Positions 35,101 through 43,394 of a DNA stretch of 64,000 bases are shown in pieces. The position numbers were made by a program, and so were the translations under genes. The notes beneath the pieces are model-generated. The model had not been told where the DNA came from and did not search any database. It saw only the letters and a program-made list of their open reading frames with translations. Origin of the DNA: Bolinopsis microptera (taxonomy: Eukaryota; Ctenophora; Tentaculata; Lobata; Bolinopsidae); contig NC_087079.1 of the NCBI RefSeq assembly GCF_026151205.1, forward strand, positions 10,592,635-10,656,634, given 5' to 3'. Within the stretch, counting starts at the first letter, position 1. Each line of letters begins with the position of its first letter.

Positions 35101-38100
35101 TCTGCAATAGCCAAAATCGTCCATTTTGGGCATACGCTAGGGTATCAATCTAGGGGCAGCAACTATTTCTCTACTTGAACAAATTTATAACTCTGGTAAA
35201 ACATTCATCTCTGTTCAACACATCACACTGTTGAGACCATCTCCCAAAAGTTTCATTACTTTAGTGTTTAAAATGTGGAAGATATCGAATTTTTACTTCA
35301 AAAATATGCGAAAATAGGGTAAAGTCCATTTTTTGTGCCTTTTACCCCTGAAAAAGGTTAAGGTAAATAAAATGGCAAAACTCAGTAAATTTAATTATTG
35401 AATTGCATATGATGTTATTTGATAGTCTAGTCAACATAGTCAAACCTTATTTGACTTCAATTTGTCTTGGTTTTAGTCAAAATAATGGAGATATGGATTA
35501 AAATGGCTAAAAGTGAGCCGTACGCCCATATATGGGCATATACAAAATTATACATAACTCAGTCATTTTCTGTCCAATTTTCGATTTGACAACATCGTTT
35601 TGTTAAGGACGGTCTCAGCTTTAACAAAAATGCATTTAAAGTCTGTTAAAAGATTTTTTGGAGCATTTTCAAAAAAATGTGACGGACGCGACAAGTTGGG
35701 ACCCCCCTTCCAAAATTTTTTTCTTAAAAGATACAAGCCTGATAATTTCTACGGTACTCCCTTACCTTCAGAAGAGATAAAGGTTACATTGGTTTTTTGA
35801 ATATAAATAGCACTATATGGCTCTGAAAAAACTTTTTTGCTTAATTTTGTGACGGACGCGACACCATCTTAGTGGAAATTTTTTAGAAAAAGTATTAGAG
35901 TAACGGTTTTGAAACTTTGCATAGCTCTCATTCTTATGCTTATGCTTAAGTGTATGGAATTTCATAGAGAAATATTGCTGCATACCCAAACTATGGCCCT
36001 TTGAAAATTTGAATGATTTTTTTCATTTCCGAGTAGTGTTCCTTTGAATGAGAAAAATAAAAAGTTAATGCAATATGAAACAAAAAACTTTTGTTGACCT
36101 GTAAGGTTAAGAGTCTAATGAACATATTTTAACCAAAATTAGGTGCCTATCTTAAAATTTTTCATTTTCACCAAGTGGAACCTTACCGTGGAATTGCCCA
36201 CTACACGTATTAATGTCAATATTTATCAGGTATGGGAGAGTTCAACTCGCACTATCAACGTATGTGAAGGTTTGGACTGGCTCTCATCCTTTGCTCTGTA
36301 CCTGAGGTTCCTTCCTCCTTCTGCTCCTCTTGATCAGGCTGTTGTCATGTTCCAACAAGCTTTCGAATCTGGTAAATAAAGTCAACATATTAAATATTGG
36401 TTTTAATTTACTTTTATTTGTTAAGTTTCGAATCTCCTTTTGTATCGAATCTCCTTTTGCCTTAACTATCGGATCTCCAGCTTTTGAATAGTTAAATATC
36501 AAACATCAGAGATTTTAAAGGACCAGTTAACTGAAAAAAAAGTTATCCTCATATTTTGACAGATTGTGACAAATAGCAAACTGAGCAACGAGTCGAAATT
36601 CCTAAATCTCTAACTGCTCTCTAACGCGTGTAATTAGCGTTTGTATTATTTTGGCGATGACGTCATAAAGTCCCTTGCGCGCACAGAGCAGCTCGTGAGA
36701 CTGTATTTTACAGGTAAAAATGGACATAATACAATGTTTCTCCCCCAAATAACTCGAAAAGTAAGTGTTTTAGGGTACATGTTGCTTCATAAGTTGTATA
36801 TAAACATGGCCATTCTGCACAATTTGCAATCATTCAAAAATCTGTTTGGCCTTCATAGCCCAATTTACGAGATACCCATATTTTTGCATGATTTCTGGAA
36901 CCGGAAATCAGTTTTTCGCCAATAACTGAAAAAGTAAGCACTTTAAGGCATCTGTTTCTTCGTAAGTCATATATTAATATGCTAATTGCGGTTCTTTTGC
37001 ACCCTGTCTAAAGACTCTATCACGATCCTATCGAAAATGGGCTCAGCACCACGCCCAAAATGGTTTTTGGCGAATTTCTCGAAAAGTAAGGATTTTAGGC
37101 CATGTGTTGCTCAATAACTCCTATATAAACTTGCATATGCGGCTTCGTTTAAGCCTATTTTGAAGTCTCCACGACCTTCAGAAGCAAAGGGTCGGTTACG
37201 TTATTGGGTCAATATCGGCGTGGTCAATATGTCTCCGACCGAAAATCCTTTATTCATACTTTTGGGAAGGTCTTTGCAAAATTTCGTGAGTATACGAAAA
37301 TTTGCAGGTTCAATTCCATAAATGTCCATAAATGACTGGACTACACAAGTTTAGAGTTAACTTTAGAGAAACTCATAAATCATTATTATCTAAAATTAAG
37401 CTGTCAGTGTCCATGATCAACCTATGGCTACAATGTTTTACGTGAAAATTGTAATGTAAAAATCAGGAGTAATATAAAAAGTGTATTTTTAGATTAAAGT
37501 GCTATCTCATAGTTTAAGAATTGTATAGATTAACGTTTGTCGTTTAGCCATCTAAGAATCGATCGTGCCGTAATATATATGGCCAACGAATAATAGGGTC
37601 TTGGAAATTCTATAGTTGTTGAGTGGGTCGATTGACTGAACACGTTTGCACTAATTGGTATTTAATTTTATGATCATACAAGTAGGACGATAACTAGGTA
37701 AGTCAAATTCAAAACACTCCGCACACTGTACACTCCAATCAGTATTTAGTAGACCGGGTATTTTTCGGTTCCCACGGCACCGTTCTGATAGGAGCTACTT
37801 CTACTAATGGTCCCATGGGAACGGCCGTAAAATAGCCAGACTTCTTGTCTCCTGTACTGTCTGGCACGTGTGGATTAAAGTAAGAGATTTCGCTATGCTA
37901 AAAATATAATTGCTCTCGGAACTATGTCTTTTACAGCGAACCATTCGACTGCTCGCATTCTTCCGAACAACTGTAATATTATATTACAGAGTTACACTCT
38001 GATCAGCTATATTTAATATATAGCACATTATTTTGTGTATTAGTTTCATGTACTGGGGAAAAATAATCGGTACAGTCTCCCTTCGTTTGTAATGAAGCAA

Positions 38101-41100
38101 TGAAAACAATCCAAAATTATCACATATGACATAACTTGTAATAGCAGAAACTTTCTAACCGTACATTCACCCGCCACTGTTCAAGAACTTATGACTATGT
38201 CACTGTTTAAAATCCTGACGTGAGCACTGTACATCCAATCAGCTATTCATATAGTTAGGGTGATAGCCAAAACTATAAGGATTTTGTAGAACTAGGGAAA
38301 TAGTCATAACTCTAAAATTTGAGTGAGTTACACGTGTTTTATTGACGATGATAAACATTTGTGCATTGTATTACGCTATGCAAGCGCGCACTGAGGGACT
38401 TTATGACGTCACGCGGCCACAGCTTATTATTGCAATAACACGCGTTACACGTACGCTAGAGAGTTAGTTCTTTCGGCGATACGATTCTTTACCAGTTTGT
38501 CACAGCTGATTTAAATCTTAGCCAAATTGGAGACTACAAATTTTTCAGTTAACTGGTCCTTTAAACCGTGTCTTTACCAGGCCAGGCAACACCACCAGTA
38601 GTAGATGACGAAGCTAACATGAGTATATTCTGGCAACTGCTGATGTTATACTGCAATCCTGCTTACCCTCTAGCTGATGTTCTCAACAACCAGGGTATTG
38701 TTTTACTCCACATTGATTCGTTCTCGTTTATTGCATTTTTCGTCAATCATGTTGGGCATAAAGCCCTCTTTTGCAACTTTCACACTCAAAGTTCCCATTG
38801 TATTGAAACATTCTAGCCCAACTAAAACTAATCTCCCCCTGATTAGGTATTACTGGAAATATGTTGGATGAGCGAGATGTATGGTTTATCTGGAGCACCC
38901 TCACTTCCTTGGGACTCCCCCGCGCAACACCCCACCTCGCCTCCAAACTAGTAACCAGCTACGCTGCGCAGCTAGACCGTATCGGAATCTGGGAGTGGAG
39001 CATCTTCGTTGCGCAGCACCTACCTGCTGGCAGATCTGCGACTATTCGCAATTTAGTGCAGAGAAAAATCACGCGCAACACGACTGATGTATCGACTTTG
39101 TGCGAAGAAGAGAGGAGATGTTTGCACGATTACCACGTGGATAGTAATGTGTTTCATTGTGCACGTGCGCTTCATGCACGTTATGCGCGAGATTGGGGCA
39201 AGGTCGTCACCTGGTACACTGCAGCTGAGATGTTTGATGCAGCTCACAGGATACTCATGGATAATATAGGTACAGTTTCTCATTCCTGTTCTAGTTTCAT
39301 TTCAGATCGAAGTTCTGCTACCCTTTGTCTTGAACCCCCTAGAAAATAATACATGACAGTTTTGATAAATATTGTCACGTAACATTTTCACCGCAATAGC
39401 CTCTCTTCTCTCCTCAGCACCCCAGAAGATAGTATCTCGAGAAGAAGGAGATCTGGTACCACTGTTAACTGCCCTGCAGGAACACAGTTACAATATCCTG
39501 AACTGGGGGAAGGAGGGTGCTGTTTACTTCTCATACCTTCACCTTCCTTCTGTTCTACCTCAGGTTGGAGCGAGGGATGGGCCCGTGTATTTATTGACTT
39601 TCTCTGAATCGATATTGGATTCAATCGGATTTTGATTGGAATTTGTGTAAATTTAATAATCAGTTTGCCACTACGACCACGACCTACTATTTAATTTTAA
39701 GTCAGCGCTTTTCCCAACCCTCCCTAAACTGTGTAACTCGATAATATGATAACTTGAGAAAATCTGAACTCGTTAGCTAACCACCCTACTTCAGGGAGAG
39801 GAAGAACTAGAGTTAGCGCGGCTCAAGATCAGTACCACCGGACATCTGCTCAACAACCTTCCTTACACTACTCTTACAGAGATATGTGCTGTTAATATGA
39901 TGGGTCTCCGAACTTGTACTCTCCTTGTTGAGGTGAGCAATTGTCAGTGATTTAAGTTTTTAACTCACGTTGTTCATACTTCGATCTACGATATTAAGGT
40001 GATTTATTTTGGACATCATTCGGATATAAAAGACACAAAATAAAACTTGACTTTTCGATGAAATATGAGTTTAATAACTCGAAAGTTACACAATTATCAA
40101 TAATATTTAATGGCACATCAGCACATGTGCTCGTGTCTGCAGACTCCATCATCACACCTCATGGTTCCACTTGGACACTTGTCTCCTGAGTCGCACTCGC
40201 CACATGTCTTCTGACACTTGGCAGCGTATGCAGCTCTGTGGCACTTCTTTGTACCGCACTTCTTCTTCTTGTCCTCACATGCTGGGGCACTTGTTGGTTC
40301 GGGGTCAACATCGTCATCTCCGTTAGGCTTGTAGTCAGTAGCCTCGTCCGATGCTTTGTTGTCAGCAACGCCTGTTGCGCTCAGTTTGGGGTAACTGCTG
40401 TAGTTGAAGAGATCACAGTTTCCGTGGTTTCGTGCGAACTTAACAAATCCACTCTCTCCCCACGCGGTTCCCCATGAGTTCTTTACCAGGACGAACTGTG
40501 GAGTGTAACCAACAGCTGTGACAGCGTGGTTTGGCCTGCCCGTGCATGTTTTGTCCTTGATGATACCGCTTCGGTATTGCTGGAAGTAGTTTGTTACCTC
40601 GAAAGCGACGGAAAGAGATCCAGTGGCGAGGGCTGCGATGTTAGCTTGCTCTGATCGTCCGACGGAGACAGAACCTGTAATCTTAGCGGCAATCATAGCG
40701 TCAGCCTTGTTCTTTCCGAGGCACTTGCCGTCTTTTTGGCCGTATTCGTAGTCGGCGGTTGAAGCTAATCTTCCTCCCTGTTTGTTTGAGTAGGTGTAAC
40801 AGTCATCTGGCCATCCTCCGTTGCAACCGTTTCGTTTGCCCTCATAGACACAGTCAAGATACTCCTGCTCTGCGAAGTTCCTCAGCTTTCCTGCGATATT
40901 CTTGTATCTTGTCTCCAGACCTCCAACGGCTCCAAAAGTCCAGCAAGATCCACAGCTGCCCTGGTTCTTGACTGAGGTGACACCTCCATCGGTCCACAGT
41001 TGGGTGTCTGCTACATCAAGATCATCAGAGGATGAGACGGAGAGAGAGTTTGGAGAGTGTCCAGTGACGTTCAGACCAAGGTACTGTTTCTTCTCATCTT

Positions 41101-42161
41101 CAGTCAGGGCTGAGAGGAAGTTAAGTCCAAAGACAGCTTCAGAGTCAGCATCCTCGTTTGCTTGAGCGACGAATTCAGCATTATTACGGAAGAGAACGAA
41201 CCTCAACCTGTCTTCACTGCCTCCGAACATCAGATGTTCCTTTGCTTTGAAATCCCCGTAGAGTTTGAGGGTTTGTCCTGGAGAACGGAGTACTCCCCTG
41301 AGGGAGTGCTCCAGGGAGAGGGCTGTTGCCATCAAGCAGAGAGTTATGAAAATCTTCATGTCGAGATTGATAAGATAAGAGAGATTGATAAGAGTGAGGA
41401 TGGTTGTTGTTTTACCCTATTTATATAATTTTTACACAAGAGATGCCCGCATCTGACGGCTCGGTTAAGTGTAAAAATTGTCAAGTCCAGACAATAGTGG
41501 GTCAGTTCAGATTGATTTAGCGCTCGTTTTGTTTTGTTTTTTGTTAGACTCTTTGTCTCTGACTGGCTTAATTGGTAACACTTCGTTTCTTTGAACTGTT
41601 GCAAATGTTTGTGGTTCCCATTGACTGACTTGCAACTTCAACTTATTTTTGAATCGCAGCTGCTCAGTGAATGGAGCAGTTGTTGGACTTGGAACAGTGT
41701 GATTTAATTTGAGTTGATGTGAAACTAAGTTTTTACTTTACCTGCTGTTCTTATTGTAAGCGGTACAGAGGTGTGGTCAGGTACAAAGTAAACCGAAATT
41801 TATCTGAGAGTTAAGGCTTTACTGAATAAAGATCAAAGTCATATACTTCATTCAAGTCGGGTGATACTTCTTGGCAGTTTAATAACGTCAATCCAAGTTA
41901 TTGCACAACATTCTAAAAGCAGACAGACCAAAATTTGGACCAACATAGTATGGTACAGGGACGTCGTGAAAGGTGAAATAAATGTTTTCATCTTACAAAT
42001 ATTTTCAGGTGTGGCGAGCTCTGTTTGGCGACACGGAAAACAGGGAACTACTACTGACAATGAAGACATTCCCCTTACCAAGCGACTACTGGATCAACGA
42101 TATTATCACCAAGCTCTCTTGTGAGATAATTGCTGAAGAACAGCTGGACATGGTTCATTGA
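9283..42161 (+). CDS. NUP98: NUP98-NUP96 nuclear pore precursor, 21 coding exons
   Basis: Exons: 9283-9566, 9696-9966, 10107-10403, 10580-10769, 10887-10970, 11176-11352, 11518-11640, 11829-11981, 12282-12460, 12604-12814, 20916-21030, 21176-21314, 32364-32557, 32690-32835, 32984-34488, 36230-36371, 38581-38694, 38847-39269, 39418-39563, 39795-39932, 42009-42161. All junctions are GT-AG and phases add up to 1728 codons including the stop. In this family the precursor cleaves itself into Nup98 (FG barrier, mRNA export) and Nup96 (Y-complex scaffold). The cut here would be between F915 and S916. The human precursor is of similar size. An acceptor-like CTTAG lies just before the ATG at 9283, so a further 5' exon is possible. 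Three SOD genes, a protease and several transposons sit in its introns. Confidence 0.96.
10841..12066. repeat. Inverted repeat flanking NUP98 exons 5-8
   Basis: 10841-10865 (intron 4) is the reverse complement of 12042-12066 (intron 8), matching at 23 of 25 bases (core ATAAGTTAAATT). The arms enclose four FG exons. Confidence 0.75.
12001..13047. repeat. Perfect 44-bp inverted repeat flanking NUP98 exons 9-10
   Basis: 12001-12044 (intron 8) is the exact reverse complement of 13004-13047 (intron 10). The left arm starts AGAGGATACACTGGCACGG. The arms are about 960 bp apart and enclose exons 9 and 10. Confidence 0.93.
13712..15063 (-). CDS. Extracellular Cu/Zn superoxide dismutase, paralogue A
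   Basis: Six exons on the - strand: 14952-15063, 14636-14755, 14374-14490, 14195-14245, 13886-14005, 13712-13767; 191 aa. It converts superoxide to hydrogen peroxide and oxygen. A hydrophobic N-terminus ([15 protein letters not shown]) looks like a signal peptide, implying secretion. Metal ligands are present: HGFHVHA (copper), [12 protein letters not shown] (bridging and zinc His), HHVGDFGN (zinc His and Asp), [11 protein letters not shown] (copper His). Cysteines for the conserved disulphide lie in NNCLTTGG and RLACCTLE. It lies antisense inside NUP98 intron 10. Unlike paralogues B and C it keeps an intron (14491-14635) before NNCLTTGG. Intron 4 starts with a 12-bp repeat at the donor (14143-14190). 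Confidence 0.93.
15064..16638. other. Spacer between SOD A and SOD B
   Basis: Contains three and a half copies of a 20-bp repeat (CAAAATCAAGGCAAATACTT and variants, about 15199-15272) and ATATATATATTCTAGA direct repeats near 15370-15426. No gene seen. Confidence 0.6.
16639..18003 (-). CDS. Extracellular Cu/Zn superoxide dismutase, paralogue B, with histidine-rich insertion
   Basis: Five exons: 17898-18003, 17236-17721, 17065-17112, 16834-16953, 16639-16694; 271 aa. The signal peptide is [16 protein letters not shown]. Ligand motifs are [27 protein letters not shown] and [10 protein letters not shown], and the Cys pair is in HDCSTAGG and RLACCTLE. All core residues are present, so activity is plausible. 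Between VEHG and [11 protein letters not shown] there are 82 extra residues (17300-17545), built from about 20 Ala-X-His-Gly tetrapeptides with 23 histidines. They sit in the zinc-binding loop. The reading frame is kept on both sides. The exon is fused: it has no intron where paralogue A has one. It lies in NUP98 intron 10, antisense. Confidence 0.92.
17300..17545 (-). repeat. 12-bp coding repeat array (AxHG)n inside SOD B
   Basis: Imperfect 12-bp units read on the - strand as GCA-CAC/AAG-CAC-GGA (AHHG, AKHG, with variants VEHG, AEHG, AMNG, AMDV). Twenty tetrapeptides plus one two-residue slip (AQ). The units contain no stop in several frames, which explains overlapping open frames on both strands here. 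Confidence 0.93.
18004..18513. other. Spacer between SOD C and SOD B
   Basis: No gene seen. It should contain the promoter or 5' region of SOD B. The sequence just before its ATG is a splice-acceptor-like TTGCAG. Confidence 0.45.
18514..18757 (+). repeat. 11-bp minisatellite (AGTCACTAGCC)n
   Basis: About 22 tandem copies of CACTAGCCAGT with frequent CCAGT to CCGGT changes. Confidence 0.9.
18780..19280 (+). mobile_element. 5'-truncated L2/CR1-like non-LTR retrotransposon 3' end
   Basis: The frame from about 18870 to 19106 reads [20 protein letters not shown], then [19 protein letters not shown] and [11 protein letters not shown]. This is the typical C-terminus of L2/CR1-type reverse transcriptase proteins ('R.FS.aaPr.WN.LP..ir......FK..LKT.LF'). 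A short 3' UTR follows, with TATAAAGCGATGTATAAAT and a TTATTATTATT tail ending near 19280, the usual mark of target-primed insertion. Only the last fraction of the element is present. Confidence 0.8.
19527..20592 (-). CDS. Extracellular Cu/Zn superoxide dismutase, paralogue C
   Basis: Five exons: 20481-20592, 20134-20376, 19959-20006, 19714-19833, 19527-19582; 192 aa. The signal peptide ([16 protein letters not shown]) and mature sequence are close to paralogue B, but without the histidine insertion ([16 protein letters not shown] is contiguous). Metal ligands [27 protein letters not shown] and [11 protein letters not shown] are present, as is the Cys pair. Exon structure equals paralogue B, so B and C are the younger pair. 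It acts outside the cell or in the secretory path, by signal peptide. Antisense in NUP98 intron 10. Confidence 0.94.
21315..22604. other. 5' part of NUP98 intron 12
   Basis: No gene. At 22012-22082 there are three tandem copies of a 22-bp unit (GAGCTGTACGTGACCATATAA). Confidence 0.6.
23189..27380. mobile_element. Non-autonomous TIR element with TGGTGGATA iterons, nested in transposon 2
   Basis: Inverted ends GGGCACTTTCAAAAAC (23189) and GTTTTTGAAAGTGCCC (27380), with TCTGTCACGG further in on both sides. The 4-bp direct repeat TAAA flanks it (23185-23188 and 27381-27384). Both halves carry many copies of TTTTTGGTGGATA (left) or its complement TATCCACCAAAAA (right), about 14 in all, like subterminal transposase-binding sites. 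It is split by an L2-like retrotransposon. Without that insert it is about 2 kb and has no transposase. Confidence 0.75.
23741..25970 (+). pseudogene. 5'-truncated, frameshifted L2/CR1-like non-LTR retrotransposon
   Basis: The frame 23955-24701 encodes reverse transcriptase motifs: [56 protein letters not shown] and [16 protein letters not shown]. The frame then shifts; other frames give [19 protein letters not shown] (the usual catalytic YADD is damaged), [14 protein letters not shown], and at 25194-25658 [30 protein letters not shown] and [14 protein letters not shown]. The endonuclease part is absent, starting at [11 protein letters not shown] near 23745. The 3' end is TTATTATTATTTATTT near 25965. 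Dead copy. Confidence 0.88.
27484..27560 (+). repeat. Possible half-element of the G-tract family
   Basis: GGGGGTGCAACAACAAAAACG, then ACCCACACAAAATTTTG, then CCTTTTTATCGTTTTT. The order of parts (G run, T-CAAC-AC, AAAAACGAT, A/T-rich core, ATCGTTTTT) matches the left end of transposon 2 although the words differ. No matching right end was found. Confidence 0.35.
27790..30062 (+). repeat. TCC-rich pyrimidine repeat tract (about 2.3 kb)
   Basis: Degenerate tandem array of TCCTCCTCAGTCCTCC-like units with a larger irregular period (phrases such as CTCATAGTCGTCCTCCT and TTTTTATCAGTCGTCC recur every 0.2-0.4 kb). The top strand is almost purely C and T. Ser/Pro-rich open frames across it are artefacts of the repeat. 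Confidence 0.9.
30063..31000. pseudogene. Unidentified coding-like remnant inside transposon 2
   Basis: GC content and codon-like texture rise here. A + frame at 30631-30960 (about 109 aa) contains [40 protein letters not shown] and [20 protein letters not shown], and ends at a stop. Upstream, in other frames, acidic text such as [16 protein letters not shown] appears, and a duplicated TTACACTCTAGTTGATGATG lies at 30541-30580. I do not recognise a family. It could be a captured host gene fragment or the decayed gene of the autonomous element. Confidence 0.35.
32047..32363. other. 3' end of NUP98 intron 12
   Basis: Ordinary intron sequence leading to the acceptor TTTTCCAG at 32363. The small open frame 32026-32289 has no domain. 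Confidence 0.6.
32364..33199 (+). other. NUP98: NUP98 autoproteolytic domain (exons 13-15)
   Basis: Residues about 773-916 form the autoproteolytic/Nup88- and Nup96-binding fold: [76 protein letters not shown]. The catalytic HFS is intact (His 33160, Phe 33163, Ser 33166). Family knowledge: the Ser attacks the preceding Phe-Ser bond and frees Nup96. Confidence 0.95.
34596..36199. mobile_element. Non-autonomous TIR element in NUP98 intron 15 with TGTGACGGACGCGAC iterons
   Basis: Inverted ends GGGCAATTCCACCG (34596) and CCGTGGAATTGCCC (ending 36199), flanked by a 4-bp direct repeat ACTA (34592-34595 and 36200-36203). At least five copies of GTGACGGACGYGAC or close variants are spread through it (near 34604, 34767, 34967, 35680, 35850). 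No transposase frame; 1604 bp. Confidence 0.75.
36519..38560. mobile_element. Kolobok-like TIR element in NUP98 intron 16, TTAA target
   Basis: Ends AGGACCAGTTAACTGAAAAA (36519) and TTTTTCAGTTAACTGGTCCT (38560) are exact inverted repeats. They extend imperfectly for about 170 bp and include TGACGTCATAAAGTCCC on both sides. TTAA flanks both ends (36515-36518 and 38561-38564). Inside are three degenerate copies of an approximately 160-bp unit (CTCGAAAAGTAAG near 36750, 36925 and 37080). Non-coding, 2042 bp. TTAA duplication and the A/GGG-type start fit Kolobok or a piggyBac-like group; Kolobok is my preference. Confidence 0.7.
40118..41359 (-). CDS. Secreted papain-like cysteine protease with C-terminal ShKT-type module
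   Basis: Single exon, 413 aa. The signal peptide is [16 protein letters not shown] short inhibitor propeptide follows, with the remnants [14 protein letters not shown] and [12 protein letters not shown]. The C1 peptidase core has the active-site Cys in [34 protein letters not shown], the active-site His in [10 protein letters not shown] and the Asn in [18 protein letters not shown]. After a Pro/Asp-rich linker comes a six-cysteine module ([14 protein letters not shown], then CQKTCGEC) resembling ShKT, and a short further Cys-rich tail. Catalytic residues are intact. It should cleave proteins in a secretory, lysosomal or digestive setting. It lies antisense within NUP98 intron 20. Confidence 0.93.
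   Translation of the reverse strand: MKIFITLCLMATALSLEHSLRGVLRSPGQTLKLYGDFKAKEHLMFGGSEDRLRFVLFRNNAEFVAQANEDADSEAVFGLNFLSALTEDEKKQYLGLNVTGHSPNSLSVSSSDDLDVADTQLWTDGGVTSVKNQGSCGSCWTFGAVGGLETRYKNIAGKLRNFAEQEYLDCVYEGKRNGCNGGWPDDCYTYSNKQGGRLASTADYEYGQKDGKCLGKNKADAMIAAKITGSVSVGRSEQANIAALATGSLSVAFEVTNYFQQYRSGIIKDKTCTGRPNHAVTAVGYTPQFVLVKNSWGTAWGESGFVKFARNHGNCDLFNYSSYPKLSATGVADNKASDEATDYKPNGDDDVDPEPTSAPACEDKKKKCGTKKCHRAAYAAKCQKTCGECDSGDKCPSGTMRCDDGVCRHEHMC
41418..41430 (-). promoter_or_regulatory. TATA box of the cysteine protease gene
   Basis: On the - strand ATTATATAAATAGGG lies about 60-70 bp upstream of the ATG at 41359. This is a good TATA match, at a distance that allows a 5' leader of about 30 nt. 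Confidence 0.65.
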
Positions 42162-42656
42162 GATGACCACTTTTTGTTCGATACAACAGTCGATTTTAAG
42201 TTAATTTTGATGGTGTAGTTAAGAATTGTTTGCTGTTTTAAGTTGTGCTTTCGAAAGGCTTTACGTTTCTTTTCGCGAATTTCGATGCATGTTTTTTCTG
42301 ATTGAAGAAGAAAAAAAAGGGCAAGATTAGAATGTGTTGAACTTTTAATTTTTTGTTTCTAGATACATTAAAGTTAGAATGTAAAGATAAACGATTTAAT
42401 TTAGAGTGATAAGGATATTGATTAATTGACTGCCATGGCCGAGAAGCAGTTTGTCGCTGAAACCTTAGATTTTCCTGATTTGCTCCGCTTTTTACTCTTT
42501 TACTGGATTTGTATTTAAAATTATCAAAATAAATGTATGCATCGTTCGGTACCTGTCGTATTTAACTGTTTCTAGATCTTGCAATTTTAAATATATATTA
42601 TTGTGATTACTAAATTTGGGCTTGGCTAAAAAATTCCACTTTCTTTAGAATGGAAC

Positions 42657-42811
42657 GGGGGGGGGGGGGGGGGGGGGGGGGGGGTACCAATGACATAAAT
42701 GGCATAATGGAGAATTGGCCAAACAAAATTTCCATTTATGCCATGAAATTTCTATGCCATTTGATGAATTTTATGCCATTTGTCTCCATTCTATGCCATT
42801 GGTACCCCCCC
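42657..42811. mobile_element. Solo G-tract-bounded miniature element (155 bp)
   Basis: 28 G (42657-42684), then TACCAATGACATAAATGGC, ending TATGCCATTGGTA plus 7 C. The flanks AATGGAAC (42649-42656) and AATAGAAC (42812-42819) match at 7 of 8 positions. The word ATGCCAT, or its complement, is iterated throughout. Non-coding. It lies just downstream of the NUP98 stop. Confidence 0.75.
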
Positions 42812-43394
42812 AATAGAACTCAATATCATATCGTATAATGTATTTAGCAGTGACTTAAAACTAATTTCTTTCATTAGGTGAAGGCTTGTTCAAGACCAAA
42901 GTCCAGAATCCTCTGAAACAGTATCCTTTTTATGCATTTATGATATTAACTCTAAACTTAAGCTATCCAATTATAATGTACTACCAATAGTTTGAGTGGT
43001 TTTTGTAGAATACTAATTTGATAAGTCATAATAAGGTCTTAACCAGTTGATTGGCTCAGACTTGTGCTCTCGTTGGTGCCATTCTTCACTTTGTTCACAT
43101 TCCATTAGTCACAATTCTGTCCCCATTGCACTTCTGACTAATGGATTTAAATACAGTTCTAATCCTCTAAACTTCTAAATAGCGCCATCATTTGATTGCT
43201 ATCCAAACTATCAACTTCAAGATCTTCAACTTTAAGCCCGTGTGCGCTTTGAATAAGGCTATTAACGTTTAAATTGGCTATGTGACGGATTAGAACTGTA
43301 TTTTGGGGGAACATATCGCCTGTTCTCCTTAACTCTGAACTACGATATAGCGTGATAAATAGTCAGCGGCTCGGGTCCCACACACAGCCTGAAA

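Larger units (their letters stand above)
33166..42161 (+). other. NUP98: NUP96 portion of the precursor
   Basis: About 812 residues after the cleavage site: an acidic [10 protein letters not shown] linker, a disordered stretch, then the helical Nup96 domain. Matches to the family are [42 protein letters not shown] followed by [35 protein letters not shown], and the C-terminal [20 protein letters not shown]. It is the Y-complex partner of Sec13 and Nup107. It is slightly shorter than the human Nup96. Confidence 0.93.
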
